From Macrococcus capreoli (GTDB lineage Bacteria; Bacillota; Bacilli; Staphylococcales; Staphylococcaceae), in contig NZ_JAOTIS010000004.1 of assembly GCF_025628935.1 (NCBI RefSeq), positions 1-64,000 on the forward strand: a stretch of 64,000 nt of DNA. Reading direction: 5' to 3'. Made by a program: the position numbers and the translations under genes. This document shows, piece by piece, positions 26,502-35,321 of the stretch; within the stretch, counting starts at the first letter, position 1, and each line of letters starts with the position of its first letter. Below the pieces are notes generated by a model. It was not told where the DNA came from. It did no database searches and was given only the letters and a program-made list of their open reading frames with translations.

Positions 26502-27536
26502 GTGACAAATTTAGTTGACAGTTTAAATGCACTGAAGTTATCTTCTCATTGCTGTGTCGTCGCGAATACGAATCAACAGCATGACATCATTTCGTATTTT
26601 GCGCATAAAGATGCTTGGATAGAAGACTTCTCTACGCCGTTTCATGAACGTTTATCCGTTAAAGAACAGTTAAAGTTTTATATGAAATGGTTTAATCATA
26701 TGGAAGATATTCATCGTATATTAAAGCAATTTGGTTTGTTAGACGCACAACATATTAAAATTAAGAAATTAGATTATGATCAATATGTGTTACTCAAAGT
26801 TGCAGTAGCATACTTACAAGATAAAGACATCGTTGTATTTAAAAATATATTACATAATTTAAAGGTTGAAACCATTGACTGCATTCTAAATGTAATCCCT
26901 TTATTTAACGAACACCATAAAGTATTGCAACTATTATCTTATATCGATCATGCACTATTGCTTTCTAATGAAGTGTATCAAGTTAAGAAAGAACAGATGA
27001 AGCTACTTGAAATACATGCTGAAGCGCCTGATGAAACATTATCAGTTACGCAAGCTATCAATACTGACGCAACGAATACAATGAATGATTTAACCAGCGG
27101 TGAACCAAATGTCAGTTTATTAAATGAAAATCATAATAATATTTCCCGAGAAATAAATCGACAGCTCACGAGAAATAATGTATTTAGAATATCAGTAAAG
27201 TCAGAAGATAAGACGTTATTCATTAATCCGGAAGATATCGATTATATTGAAGGAGCAGATGGTAAAGTTAATATTTATTTAAACAATGCATCATTTAAAG
27301 CGGATTATACTTTAAGTGAGTTGGAAGAAAAATTAAAAGTTTATGGTTTCTATCGATGTCATCGATCTTACATTATTAATCTTCAAAAAGTGACTGAAAT
27401 GATTACGTGGTCTAAAAATTCATATTCAATTAAATTTGATGGGTTAGAAAATACGTTTGTCCCTTTATCACGAACGAAAGTGAAAGAAATGCAGGGGTTT
27501 TTCAACAATCAAATGGTACAGTTCACGGAAAATTAA
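26502..27536 (+). CDS. LytTR-type regulator with a degenerate ABC-like N-terminal domain
   Basis: The about 344-residue protein ends in a LytTR DNA-binding domain (about residues 225-335: FRISVKSEDKTLFINPEDIDYIEGADGKVNIYL and FYRCHRSYIINLQKV). The N-terminal 170 residues follow the outline of an ABC ATPase: LSVKEQLKFYMKWF, LKQFGL, a signature-like KLDYDQYVLLKVAVAYLQ, a Walker-B-like DKDIVVFKN and DHALLLSNEVYQ. Walker A and the catalytic Glu are missing. It lacks a receiver domain. The next two genes encode an ABC-2 exporter, so the N-terminal part may mimic or sense its ATPase. GTG at 26502 after GGGTGGTG is preferred; ATG at 26475 is possible. Confidence 0.75.
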   Translation: MTNLVDSLNALKLSSHCCVVANTNQQHDIISYFAHKDAWIEDFSTPFHERLSVKEQLKFYMKWFNHMEDIHRILKQFGLLDAQHIKIKKLDYDQYVLLKVAVAYLQDKDIVVFKNILHNLKVETIDCILNVIPLFNEHHKVLQLLSYIDHALLLSNEVYQVKKEQMKLLEIHAEAPDETLSVTQAINTDATNTMNDLTSGEPNVSLLNENHNNISREINRQLTRNNVFRISVKSEDKTLFINPEDIDYIEGADGKVNIYLNNASFKADYTLSELEEKLKVYGFYRCHRSYIINLQKVTEMITWSKNSYSIKFDGLENTFVPLSRTKVKEMQGFFNNQMVQFTEN

Positions 27537-27555
27537 GTACATTTAACGTACATTT
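27516..27555. promoter_or_regulatory. Repeated GTACAKTT motifs, candidate LytTR binding sites
   Basis: GTACAGTT (27516-27523), GTACATTT (27537-27544) and GTACATTT (27548-27555) are spaced 21 and 11 bases apart, that is on one face of the helix. LytTR regulators bind such direct repeats; ACAGTTCA resembles their half-site. They lie between the regulator gene and the exporter genes. Confidence 0.35.
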
Positions 27556-27618
27556 TATAGTGAGGATTATTAGTCTCTAATACAATTTGGATAACAAATT
27601 GATTGGAGGCTTATTTTT

Positions 27619-28458
27619 ATGACATTAATACAAATAAATGATGTAGTGAAGATGTACGACAGTAAAAAAGCAGTTGATCATTTATCTTTAAACATTAACC
27701 AAGGTGAGATATTTGGGTTGCTCGGCCCAAGTGGTTCTGGAAAAACAACAACGATTAAAATGCTGACAGGAGAAACATCTATATCAGACGGAAACATTCA
27801 AGTCTTTCAATATAAAGATAAAGCACTTCAAACAGCAGAGTACAGAGAGCAAATAGGTATTCTTTCAGATAACAGCGCACTTTATGAAAGGCTAACTGTA
27901 TTTGATAATTTAAAGATGTTTGCAGGACTTTATAAACAACCATTAAATAGAATCAATGAAGTGCTTGCATTTGTACAATTAGAAAATGAAAAGAAAACAG
28001 TCGTTAAGAAGTTATCAAAAGGAATGCGTCAAAGAATACTGTTGGCGAAAGCGTTATTACATCAACCAAAGCTGATATTCTTAGATGAACCAACATCCGC
28101 GCTCGATCCTAATACGACAAGACATATTCATAAAGGTTTATTAAAATTAAAAGAAAATGGGACAACAATCTTCTTAACAACACATGATATGGATGAAGCA
28201 GAAAGTTTATGTGATCGTATTGCGCTCATCAATAATGGAAAACTTATTGCACTCGATACACCGGATAATTTACGCTATCAACATTCAGATCAAACGATTA
28301 CCGTAGAAATGAATGATTTATCTAAGAAAAGAGTGTATAAAGAAGATGTCGAGCAAATTACTGAGCTACTTAATACAAAGCAAGTAAAGCGCATCTATAC
28401 GAATGAACCAACACTTGGTGAAGTTTTTATAAAAATGACTGGAAAGGAGCTTGTTTAA
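27619..28458 (+). CDS. ABC-2 exporter ATP-binding protein
   Basis: The 279-residue ATPase has Walker A GPSGSGKTT, signature LSKGMRQR, Walker B LIFLDEPTSALD and the H-loop TTHDMDE. It belongs to the DrrA/CcmA-like drug or bacteriocin-type ABC-2 exporters. The permease begins one base after its stop. The upstream LytTR/ABC-like gene is on the same strand 83 bases away and presumably controls it. The exported compound is unknown. Confidence 0.85.
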   Translation: MTLIQINDVVKMYDSKKAVDHLSLNINQGEIFGLLGPSGSGKTTTIKMLTGETSISDGNIQVFQYKDKALQTAEYREQIGILSDNSALYERLTVFDNLKMFAGLYKQPLNRINEVLAFVQLENEKKTVVKKLSKGMRQRILLAKALLHQPKLIFLDEPTSALDPNTTRHIHKGLLKLKENGTTIFLTTHDMDEAESLCDRIALINNGKLIALDTPDNLRYQHSDQTITVEMNDLSKKRVYKEDVEQITELLNTKQVKRIYTNEPTLGEVFIKMTGKELV

Positions 28459-28459
28459 G

Positions 28460-29152
28460 ATGAATATGAATAGAGTAATGGCAATTGCTGAAAAAGATTT
28501 TAAAGAATTTATGAGAAATATGATGTTACTGACGATGCCGATTTTGCCGATATTAATGGCTGTGTTATTCACTGCTTCACCTATGCCTGAACAATTTAAA
28601 CCGAGTATAGGTGCGACAATATTAGGTATGTGTTTTGTTGGGGTAGTTACAATAGGTATGATGACGATGATGGCAGAAGAAAATGAAAAGCATACATTGC
28701 GTGGTTTAATGAATTCACCTGCTTCAATGTTAGATATTATATTCGGAAAAAGTTTAGTTGTGCTCTTGATGTTAATCATTTCTGTAATAGCAAGTTGTTC
28801 ATTGTTAAAGTATAATCCGGTATCTGATTGGAAAACGGCATTGAGTATTATATTACTAACGATATTTTTCTTGTTTTTAGGTGTTATGGTGGGATTAATT
28901 ATTAAAACAGTTTCACAAACGAGTTTATATTCATTACCTATCTTATTTATCTTTGCGATGTCACCGAATTATATCAACATGGGGTTTGATAAAGATTCTG
29001 TACTTATGAAAGCTAATGAGTATACGCCGATGGTGCAGCATTTAAGATTAGCTGAAACAGGGGATTTCAAACATTTAATGATTATTGGGGTATGGCTAAT
29101 TGCATGTATAATAGTCACAGCATTCCTTTTCAAGAAAAACGCTATAGACTAA
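28460..29152 (+). CDS. ABC-2 exporter permease
   Basis: The 230-residue protein has six hydrophobic segments and the ABC-2 pattern with EEKEKHT-like loop (MMAEENEKHTLRGLMNSPAS), placed after helix 2. It pairs with the preceding ATPase. ATG at 28460 uses the AAAGGAG site inside the ATPase gene end. A terminator follows immediately. Confidence 0.82.
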   Translation: MNMNRVMAIAEKDFKEFMRNMMLLTMPILPILMAVLFTASPMPEQFKPSIGATILGMCFVGVVTIGMMTMMAEENEKHTLRGLMNSPASMLDIIFGKSLVVLLMLIISVIASCSLLKYNPVSDWKTALSIILLTIFFLFLGVMVGLIIKTVSQTSLYSLPILFIFAMSPNYINMGFDKDSVLMKANEYTPMVQHLRLAETGDFKHLMIIGVWLIACIIVTAFLFKKNAID

Positions 29153-29182
29153 AAAACGAGAGTCGATGTCGGCTCTCGTTTT
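29153..29182 (+). terminator. Terminator of the ABC-2 exporter operon
   Basis: AAAACGAGAGTCGA (29153-29166) pairs with TCGGCTCTCGTTTT (29169-29182) with one G-U pair; the T run is part of the stem. Confidence 0.75.
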
Positions 29183-29320
29183 CTATATCATATCAATAAT
29201 CATCTTGTGTTGATTCCGATTGAATTGGTCAGTATTTTCTCCTAACACAGATAAAGGGATGTTGATGGCTTGTTCAATATGATTATCATCATATTCAAAA
29301 ACTTCACGGACGTCGAACGT
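29183..29320 (-). pseudogene. Rhodanese-domain gene remnant
   Basis: On the minus strand a frame from 29320 to TAG at 29183 reads TFDVREVFEYDDNHIEQAINIPLSVL, the N-terminal half of a rhodanese domain (DVRE...Y..GHI.GAINIPL). It has no start codon (an in-frame TAA directly precedes it), and the second half with the active-site Cys loop is absent. This is a leftover of a single-domain sulfurtransferase gene truncated at both ends. Confidence 0.65.
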
Positions 29321-29367
29321 TTAAAGGTACAATTTAATATCAATTAATGAAAACAGTAGCATCTGCA

Positions 29368-29742
29368 TTAATCAAATAAGATGCTGCTGTTTTTTAAGTA
29401 TGTCATATCGTATTTTAATGAAAGTGCTTTGAGAAGTTCGTGTAAATCTTGTTCATGATGTTCAAATGTACTGATATATTTTTGATATGTTTCTTTTTCT
29501 TCTGTTGTAGCAATTTTCTTAAAGTATCCCCACATATGCTGATAACTATTTATTTTAGAGCCTTTTGTAGGTGTCATTTGATATGTCTCATTAATGATTG
29601 CTTCTAATGTTGACAAATCATCCAGTGATTCACGCATGAGTTGTCGTATAGTATTATACTGGTTCTGATTATAATACATTACTTTATATTTTTCTTTTTT
29701 CCATAATGATTCAACAGCTTTCTTTCCCTTTTTATTGACCAT
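29368..29742 (-). CDS. DUF1722 (YbgA-like) domain protein
   Basis: The 124-residue protein matches the DUF1722 pattern: LWKKEKYKVMYYNQNQY near the start, then INSYQHMWGYFKKIATTEEKETYQKYI and a C-terminal YDMTYLKNSSILF. In other bacteria the domain occurs alone or fused to DUF523 or next to photolyase genes; the function is unknown. ATG at 29742 overlaps the end of the upstream SDR gene by 11 bases, so the two are coupled. Confidence 0.7.
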   Translation of the reverse strand: MVNKKGKKAVESLWKKEKYKVMYYNQNQYNTIRQLMRESLDDLSTLEAIINETYQMTPTKGSKINSYQHMWGYFKKIATTEEKETYQKYISTFEHHEQDLHELLKALSLKYDMTYLKNSSILFD

Positions 29743-30625
29743 ATAGCGCTTCCAGTGCCGATTTAATTGTAGGGTGCTTAAAAGTGTAATTCTGTTGTAA
29801 TAAGTTTGTAGGTAATACGCGTTGCCCATGCGTTACCATAATGGATTGGTCACCTAATATTAAAACCATTACTTTGGCAGGCGTTATAGTCCAGTGTGGT
29901 CTGTTAATAACAGCAGCAATTGTTTTTCCAAGTTGATTTTGTGTCACAGGATGGGGAGCTGTTAAATTAAACACTCCAGTTGCTTTATGTTGATGTAAGT
30001 ATAAGATGCTTTCGACTAAATCATGAATATGAATCCAGCTATAAGGTTGATTGCCATGTCCAATTTTCCCGCCAACCATCAACTGATAAGGTTTTATCAT
30101 TAAAGGTAATGCACCACCTTGATTTGAAAATATCACCCCGAACCTACAAATTGCAGTTGGCACTCCAAGTTGCGTAATTTTATTTGCTGCATTCTCCCAT
30201 AAATATACGGTCTTTGATAGGAAGTCGAAAGGTTGAAATGTATCATTTTCGTCATATGTTAATGACTGAGATGGTGGATAGTAACCTACTGCACTTGCTG
30301 AAATAAAAAATGGTTTCTTAGTTTGTAATTTGAATAAAGGAATGAGTTTTTCAGTACTATTGATACGGCTTTGTATAATTGTGTCTTTATGTTGTGCTGT
30401 CCATCTGTTATTCAGTGATGCTCCAGCTAAATTGATAACTAAATCTAATTGAGGAATTGATTTGTACCAGTCATCTTCAGACCAGTTGATGTAGTTGATA
30501 TTATCTATATTTTGTTTTTCATTTCTCGTTGTAATGTAAATCTGGGCATTAACATATGTTGCTTGAATCTTTTGAGTTAAAGCTGTTCCTACAAGTCCTG
30601 TACCACCTGTAATTAGAATCTTCAT
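29732..30625 (-). CDS. TIGR01777 / SDR39U1-type NAD(P)-dependent epimerase-like protein
   Basis: The 297-residue protein has the Rossmann loop TGGTGLVGTAL at residues 6-16, then VINLAGASLNNRWT and SASAVGYYP typical of the TIGR01777 (YfcH, SDR39U1) family of extended short-chain dehydrogenases. Its substrate is unknown. ATG at 30625 follows GGAGG; the longer frame to 30655 would lie upstream of that site. It is the first gene of a two-gene operon with the DUF1722 gene. Confidence 0.82.
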   Translation of the reverse strand: MKILITGGTGLVGTALTQKIQATYVNAQIYITTRNEKQNIDNINYINWSEDDWYKSIPQLDLVINLAGASLNNRWTAQHKDTIIQSRINSTEKLIPLFKLQTKKPFFISASAVGYYPPSQSLTYDENDTFQPFDFLSKTVYLWENAANKITQLGVPTAICRFGVIFSNQGGALPLMIKPYQLMVGGKIGHGNQPYSWIHIHDLVESILYLHQHKATGVFNLTAPHPVTQNQLGKTIAAVINRPHWTITPAKVMVLILGDQSIMVTHGQRVLPTNLLQQNYTFKHPTIKSALEALYGQ

Positions 30626-30836
30626 AAACAACCTCCATGTTAATTGGAATTTCATTCTATTATAAAGGTTTGATTGTCTTTATTCATTTAATTTGATTAA
30701 TCTGGATTTTATATTTTAAAGTTTTAATATAAGGATATACGTTTATCCATGTACTAATGATTAGTTTCTCTCATTCGTAACTAGTATAATAAGTGTAATA
30801 AGTATGACACTACTGAGATATAAGGGGATTGAAGAA

Positions 30837-31550
30837 ATGACAATGACATTCGAAGAGGTAATGGTTGAACTTGAATCATTAGGCAAAGAGCGTATGAAAA
30901 AGATGTATATGGGCAATGGAGCAAAAGAACCTTTATTTGGTGTAGCAACGGGTGCGATGAAACCAATGCGTAAAGTGATTAAGAAGAATCAGGCATTAGC
31001 AGATCAATTGTATGCGACAGGGAATTATGATGCGATGTACTTTGCAGGTGTAATCGCAGATCCGAACGCAATGACAGAAGCGGATTATGAACGTTGGATT
31101 GACGGCGCATACTTCTATATGTTATCTGATTACGTTGTTGCGGTAACGTTATCTGAAGCGGATATCGCACAACAAGTAGCAGATAAATGGATTGATTCTG
31201 GAGAAGATCTTAAGATGAGTGCAGGCTGGAATTGTTATAGCTGGTTATTAGGCCACAAGAAAGATGACGCTTTCGATACGGATAAATTAAGTGCTATGTT
31301 AGATCGCGCTGAACAAGAAATTCACACAGTACCAGATAGAACAAAAGTAGGCATCGGTAATTTCATACAATGCGTTGCTATTTCTTACGTCGACTTACAC
31401 GACAAGGCAACAGCCGTTGCGAAATCTGTTGGTGCAGTCCCGTTTAATCGTGAGAATAAACCACCTGTTGAAGTCAAACCGTTAGAAACAATTGAAAAAG
31501 CAATCGAGAAAGATAGAATTGGTTTCAAACGTAAATATGTTCGTTGTTAA
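30837..31550 (+). CDS. DNA alkylation repair (AlkD-like HEAT repeat) protein
   Basis: The 237-residue helical protein resembles the AlkD-type family: LGKERMKKMYMGNGAKEPLFGVATGAMKPM, YDAMYFAGVIADP, WIDSGEDLKMSAGWNCYSWL and a C-terminal IEKDRIGFKRKYVRC. Classical AlkD glycosylases excise bulky cationic alkylated bases; this subgroup differs at the N-terminus and its activity is not proven. ATG at 30837 follows AAGGGGATT. A TATAAT at 30785-30790 may be its -10 box. The gene is monocistronic. Confidence 0.72.
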   Translation: MTMTFEEVMVELESLGKERMKKMYMGNGAKEPLFGVATGAMKPMRKVIKKNQALADQLYATGNYDAMYFAGVIADPNAMTEADYERWIDGAYFYMLSDYVVAVTLSEADIAQQVADKWIDSGEDLKMSAGWNCYSWLLGHKKDDAFDTDKLSAMLDRAEQEIHTVPDRTKVGIGNFIQCVAISYVDLHDKATAVAKSVGAVPFNRENKPPVEVKPLETIEKAIEKDRIGFKRKYVRC

Positions 31551-31552
31551 TG

Positions 31553-31580
31553 TTTACAATTGATGATAATTCGATATAAT
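31553..31580 (+). promoter_or_regulatory. Promoter of the DHA1 transporter gene
   Basis: TTTACA (31553-31558) and TATAAT (31575-31580) are 16 bases apart. It starts immediately after the AlkD-like stop codon and drives a leader of about 75 bases. Confidence 0.6.
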
Positions 31581-31621
31581 TATACGTAATAGGTGACAAT
31601 TAATTTTGTTTGCAAACTTGC

Positions 31622-31653
31622 AGCGCCTTCCATTCGGAAGGTGCTATTTTTTT
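31622..31653 (+). terminator. Intrinsic terminator or attenuator abutting the transporter ribosome site
   Basis: AGCGCCTTCC (31622-31631) pairs with GGAAGGTGCT (31636-31645) around ATTC, and a run of 7 T (31647-31653) runs directly into GGAGGT, the ribosome site of the next gene. Because a promoter lies upstream, this is more likely an attenuator of the efflux gene than a terminator of the AlkD-like gene. Confidence 0.7.
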
Positions 31654-31663
31654 GGAGGTATTG

Positions 31664-32806
31664 ATGAATAAAAATTTATTATTACTCGCGATGTTAACCT
31701 TCATCGCAGGTCTTACAGAACTAGTTGTATCAGGCATATTACCTTATATTGCACGTGACTATGATGTTTCTATTCCTGTTGCCGGTAATCTTATCACAAT
31801 CTTTGCATTATGTTTTGCCATAGCAGGACCAATTATTATGTCAGCTACTGCTAGTATGAATAGGAAACCATTATTAATGGGTTTTATTGTATTGTTTATT
31901 TTAGGAAACTTAATGAGTGCTTTAAGTGTGAATTTCATCATGCTTCTTGCTTCAAGAATTATTCTCGCAGTATGTGTATCGATGCTAATAGGATTGGGGT
32001 TATCGATGTGTGTGGAAGTTGTATCGAAAAGCTTCCAGACGAAAGCGATCAGTGTCATTATGATGAGTATAAGTAGCTCGCTTGTCCTAGGTATACCACT
32101 CGGTATATTAATTACAGAACATTTCGGATGGCAAATGATTTTTCTGTTTGCAGCTGTGTTATCAGTTATTATATTAATTTTTATTGTTGTTTATTTTCCG
32201 AACCTTCCTGGAAAGACGTCAGTTTCATTCTTTAGTCAGTGGGGGGCGTTAAAAGATCATAGAATATTATTCACTCATATGCAATCGTTCTTATTCTTCG
32301 TTGGTCAAAGTACATTTTATATGTATTTAACACCTTATCTCAGTACACTTGGGATGAATGCGAGTACAATCAGTTTCCTATATTTACTGTTTGGCGTAAG
32401 TGGTATTATCGGTAGTGGTTTAGGTAGCATTCTTGTAGAGAAGCTTGGCGTCAAACAGTCGTTGATTACTTTACTCAGTATTTATATTGTTGTTATGTTA
32501 ATGTTTACAGTTACTCAATTTAACTTTTGGACGTTAAGCATTAATGTAATATTATTTGGACTTGTCGGATGGTCAATGAATGCACCGACTCAAATGCGTT
32601 TAATTCAAATTTCGAATCATAATGCAGGCTTCAATCAAACGTTTAGTACATCGTCTACTCAATTTGGAATGGCATTAGGTGCAGCAATCGGAGGATTTAT
32701 CATTGCGCAACATTTACCTTATGAAATTTTAATGTGTGTCGGTAGCGTGTTTATTGTAGGTGCGTTATGTTCAATAGTATATTCTTTTAAGGTTTCGCAT
32801 CAATAG
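31664..32806 (+). CDS. DHA1-type MFS efflux transporter (PbuE/YdhP-like)
   Basis: The 380-residue protein has 12 hydrophobic segments and the AraJ/PbuE-like start LLAMLTFIAGLTELVVSGILPYIARDYDVSIPVAGNLITIFAL. A Motif-A-like loop (TASMNRKPLLMG) follows helix 2. Relatives export purines, arabinose or drugs; the cargo here is unknown. ATG at 31664 follows GGAGGT; a longer in-frame frame from TTG at 31610 passes through the terminator hairpin and is unlikely to be the start, but could be a leader reading frame. Confidence 0.82.
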   Translation: MNKNLLLLAMLTFIAGLTELVVSGILPYIARDYDVSIPVAGNLITIFALCFAIAGPIIMSATASMNRKPLLMGFIVLFILGNLMSALSVNFIMLLASRIILAVCVSMLIGLGLSMCVEVVSKSFQTKAISVIMMSISSSLVLGIPLGILITEHFGWQMIFLFAAVLSVIILIFIVVYFPNLPGKTSVSFFSQWGALKDHRILFTHMQSFLFFVGQSTFYMYLTPYLSTLGMNASTISFLYLLFGVSGIIGSGLGSILVEKLGVKQSLITLLSIYIVVMLMFTVTQFNFWTLSINVILFGLVGWSMNAPTQMRLIQISNHNAGFNQTFSTSSTQFGMALGAAIGGFIIAQHLPYEILMCVGSVFIVGALCSIVYSFKVSHQ

Positions 32807-32829
32807 TATGCGTTAATTGGATGATAACT

Positions 32830-32870
32830 GAAAAAACGAGTCGAAGTTTTATTTTTCGACTCGTTTTTTC
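32830..32870. terminator. Bidirectional terminator
   Basis: A 15-bp perfect stem (32830-32844 with 32856-32870), with A and T runs on the outside, lies between the MFS gene and the converging hrtA. Confidence 0.88.
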
Positions 32871-33541
32871 TATCTTTCTTTTACCATTTTTCCACCTTCT
32901 AAACGATATAAGTGATCTGCATATTTAAAGATACGGTCATCATGTGTAATGATGATACATGCACTTTGCTGCGCTTTGACACGCTCCTGAATCGCCTCAA
33001 TGACTTGAACTGCACGTTCGAAGTCAAGACTAGCTGTCGGTTCATCTGCTAATATTAATGATGGTTTATTCATAAAAGCACGTGCAATTGCTACACGTTG
33101 TTTTTCGCCACCTGATAAACTTTTCGGATATTGTTTTGTTCTATGAGATAGGCCGAATGTACTTAATAATGTTTCAGCACGCTCTGAAGCTTGTTTTTTG
33201 TCCATTTGATTTTCTAAAGCAACATGCATTAATTGTTCTTTTACTTTTAAGAATGGTACTAAGTGAGAGGCTTGAAAGATAAAGCCGATTTCACTTAGAC
33301 GGAGTTGCGTCAGTTGTTGCTGATTTAAAGCAGTAATGGATTGGTTATTAATACGTACATCACCACTTGTTGGCTTCAATAATGCTCCAATAATTGTAAG
33401 AAGCGTACTTTTTCCTGACCCTGAAGGACCGTATAGACATACGACTTCTCCAGGTTTAACTTCTAAATTGATGTTATTTAATACTGTAACTTCCGTATCA
33501 CCTTGTTTGAATGTTTTTGTTAAATCTGTAACTTGTATCAT
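32870..33541 (-). CDS. hrtA: Heme efflux ABC transporter ATPase
   Basis: The 223-residue ATPase has Walker [10 protein letters not shown] (about 40-48), Q-loop [11 protein letters not shown], signature [14 protein letters not shown], Walker [13 protein letters not shown] and the H-loop THDDR. It follows a FtsX-type permease and lies opposite an HssRS-like pair with the HssR repeat between, which identifies it as HrtA of the heme-regulated transporter. ATG at 33541 overlaps the end of hrtB, whose stop region carries the GGAGGAG site. Confidence 0.88.
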   Translation of the reverse strand: MIQVTDLTKTFKQGDTEVTVLNNINLEVKPGEVVCLYGPSGSGKSTLLTIIGALLKPTSGDVRINNQSITALNQQQLTQLRLSEIGFIFQASHLVPFLKVKEQLMHVALENQMDKKQASERAETLLSTFGLSHRTKQYPKSLSGGEKQRVAIARAFMNKPSLILADEPTASLDFERAVQVIEAIQERVKAQQSACIIITHDDRIFKYADHLYRLEGGKMVKER

Positions 33542-33542
33542 G

Positions 33543-34571
33543 TTATTCTCCTCCAATTGCTTCAATAGGATCAATTTTAAGTACTTTAATAATAGATAAT
33601 AGCACGCCGATAAAGGCTACAAATAAGAATAGTCCTGCTAATATAAAGATAAGGTTTGTATTTAAATAGAACGGCATTGTCGGTGGTAAGAAATTGTTGA
33701 TTGCCATAATGACAGCAATCGCTAACCCAACACTCAGCATTACAATTATGAATACTTCCTGGATTAACTTAACAATCAGTTTTTTATGACTTGTACCAAT
33801 CGCTTTTAATATACCGTATTCCGTTGTCTTCTGAATCGTGATGATATAGAAGAACACTGTGATCACAATCGCTGAAATTAAGAATAAGAAGAATACCATT
33901 AAATTCAGTGGCATTTGTTCAGCTTCGTAACTCGGAATCGCTTTCATGGCATCTTCAGGTGTAATGATTTTTGAATGCTTTAACTGTGCTTTTAAATCTT
34001 TGACTTTAACTTCATCTTTTAACATATCTTCAGTTAGAATTGCTGTATTAATCGCGTTTTGAGGCACTATCTTTTGATAAGTATCTTGATTTACAAGTCC
34101 GACTGACATATGAGAATACATTTGATACTTATCAAATTGTGCAATCTTTAATGCTTCTTTATTGTCTACTACATTTAATTGATCATTCACTTTATAGTTT
34201 TTACTCATATGCAAATCTAAAGCTATCTCACCGTTTTTCGGTAAGGCATGAATGTTTGATATTGTTGTCAGTAAGAACTTATCGTTATTTTGCACTTTAA
34301 TCGGCTGCATTTGAACGAGTGGAATTTGATTGTTCTTTAATACTTTCACGTCATCTGGATGAAGTGGTGCATTGAGTAAGTTGTTATCGGCATCTTCTGA
34401 AACGACGAAATACTTGCCGTTCATATGTTCGATGAATGAAATATTATCTTTTCCTAAACCTTGTGCTAAACTTGATACAAATAATACGAGAAATGCGAGA
34501 AGAAATATGATGGCTGCAACCAATGCATATTTCAATTTGTAGTAAGTCATTTCTTTTAGTGCTAAATTCAT
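33543..34571 (-). CDS. hrtB: Heme efflux ABC transporter permease (FtsX/MacB type)
   Basis: The 342-residue permease has one N-terminal helix, a large extracytoplasmic domain (about residues 45-210) and three C-terminal helices, the standard HrtB architecture. HrtB dimers remove heme from the membrane using HrtA. It is the first gene of the minus-strand hrtBA operon. The start at 34571 follows AGGGTGATT; the 11-residue upstream extension overlaps the operator region. Confidence 0.87.
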   Translation of the reverse strand: MNLALKEMTYYKLKYALVAAIIFLLAFLVLFVSSLAQGLGKDNISFIEHMNGKYFVVSEDADNNLLNAPLHPDDVKVLKNNQIPLVQMQPIKVQNNDKFLLTTISNIHALPKNGEIALDLHMSKNYKVNDQLNVVDNKEALKIAQFDKYQMYSHMSVGLVNQDTYQKIVPQNAINTAILTEDMLKDEVKVKDLKAQLKHSKIITPEDAMKAIPSYEAEQMPLNLMVFFLFLISAIVITVFFYIITIQKTTEYGILKAIGTSHKKLIVKLIQEVFIIVMLSVGLAIAVIMAINNFLPPTMPFYLNTNLIFILAGLFLFVAFIGVLLSIIKVLKIDPIEAIGGE

Positions 34572-34616
34572 TTTAATCACCCTTCTGTTTTGTTGATAGC
34601 TCAATATTAGAACTGT

Positions 34617-34636
34617 AATATGAACAGAATATGAAC
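34617..34636. promoter_or_regulatory. HssR-binding direct repeat
   Basis: On the minus strand this is GTTCATATT-N2-GTTCATATT, the direct repeat reported for HssR upstream of hrtAB in Staphylococcus aureus. It lies 46 bases before hrtB and 14 bases before hssR, so it can control both directions. Confidence 0.88.
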
Positions 34637-34649
34637 TAAGGAGAAAAAT

Positions 34650-35321
34650 ATGAAAAATAAAATTCTAATCGTGGATGACGAACAAAGTATTAGAAATGAA
34701 GTGGTCAGTGGCTTTCAAAAACATCATTTCGATGTGCTGGCAGCGAAAAATGGTGAACATGCGTTGTATTTACTTGAAGAAAATAATATTGATTTATGTG
34801 TTGTAGATATAATGATGCCGGGTATGAATGGCTTTGAGTTATGTGAAACGATTAAAGAGAGTTATGAAATACCAGTGATTATGCTGACGGCGCGCGATGC
34901 TTTAGGAGATAAACGTGTTGCTTTCGAAGCGGGTAGTGATGATTACTTAACGAAGCCTTTTGTATTTGAGGAATTATTATTTAGAACAAATGCAATCTTA
35001 AAACGTTATAACAAAGATATTTCAGCAATACAATTTGGTAATTTAGAGCTTAATCAACAAACATATGAGGTGAATATTGGTCAAGACACGTTATATTTAC
35101 CTCGTAAAGAGTTCGAACTGTTATATTTCTTAATCAAACATTATCCTAATATTGCAACGCGTGCGCAACTCATTGATACGATTTGGGGGCTTGATTTCGA
35201 AGGAGATGAACGTACTGTAGATGTGCATATTAAACGCATTAGAAAGCGATTGGAAACATATGATGCACAAATTGAAATTGTGACTGTTCGTGGTGTCGGA
35301 TACAAGGTGCAACATGTTTAA
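34650..35321 (+). CDS. hssR: Heme response regulator (OmpR family)
   Basis: The 223-residue regulator has a receiver domain with phospho-acceptor Asp53 in CVVDIMMPGMNGFEL, Lys in LTKPF and a winged-helix DNA-binding domain with the HssR-like GDERTVDVHIKRIRKRL. It activates hrtBA in response to toxic heme through the repeat at 34617. It is translationally coupled to hssS, whose ATG lies within its last codons. Confidence 0.9.
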   Translation: MKNKILIVDDEQSIRNEVVSGFQKHHFDVLAAKNGEHALYLLEENNIDLCVVDIMMPGMNGFELCETIKESYEIPVIMLTARDALGDKRVAFEAGSDDYLTKPFVFEELLFRTNAILKRYNKDISAIQFGNLELNQQTYEVNIGQDTLYLPRKEFELLYFLIKHYPNIATRAQLIDTIWGLDFEGDERTVDVHIKRIRKRLETYDAQIEIVTVRGVGYKVQHV

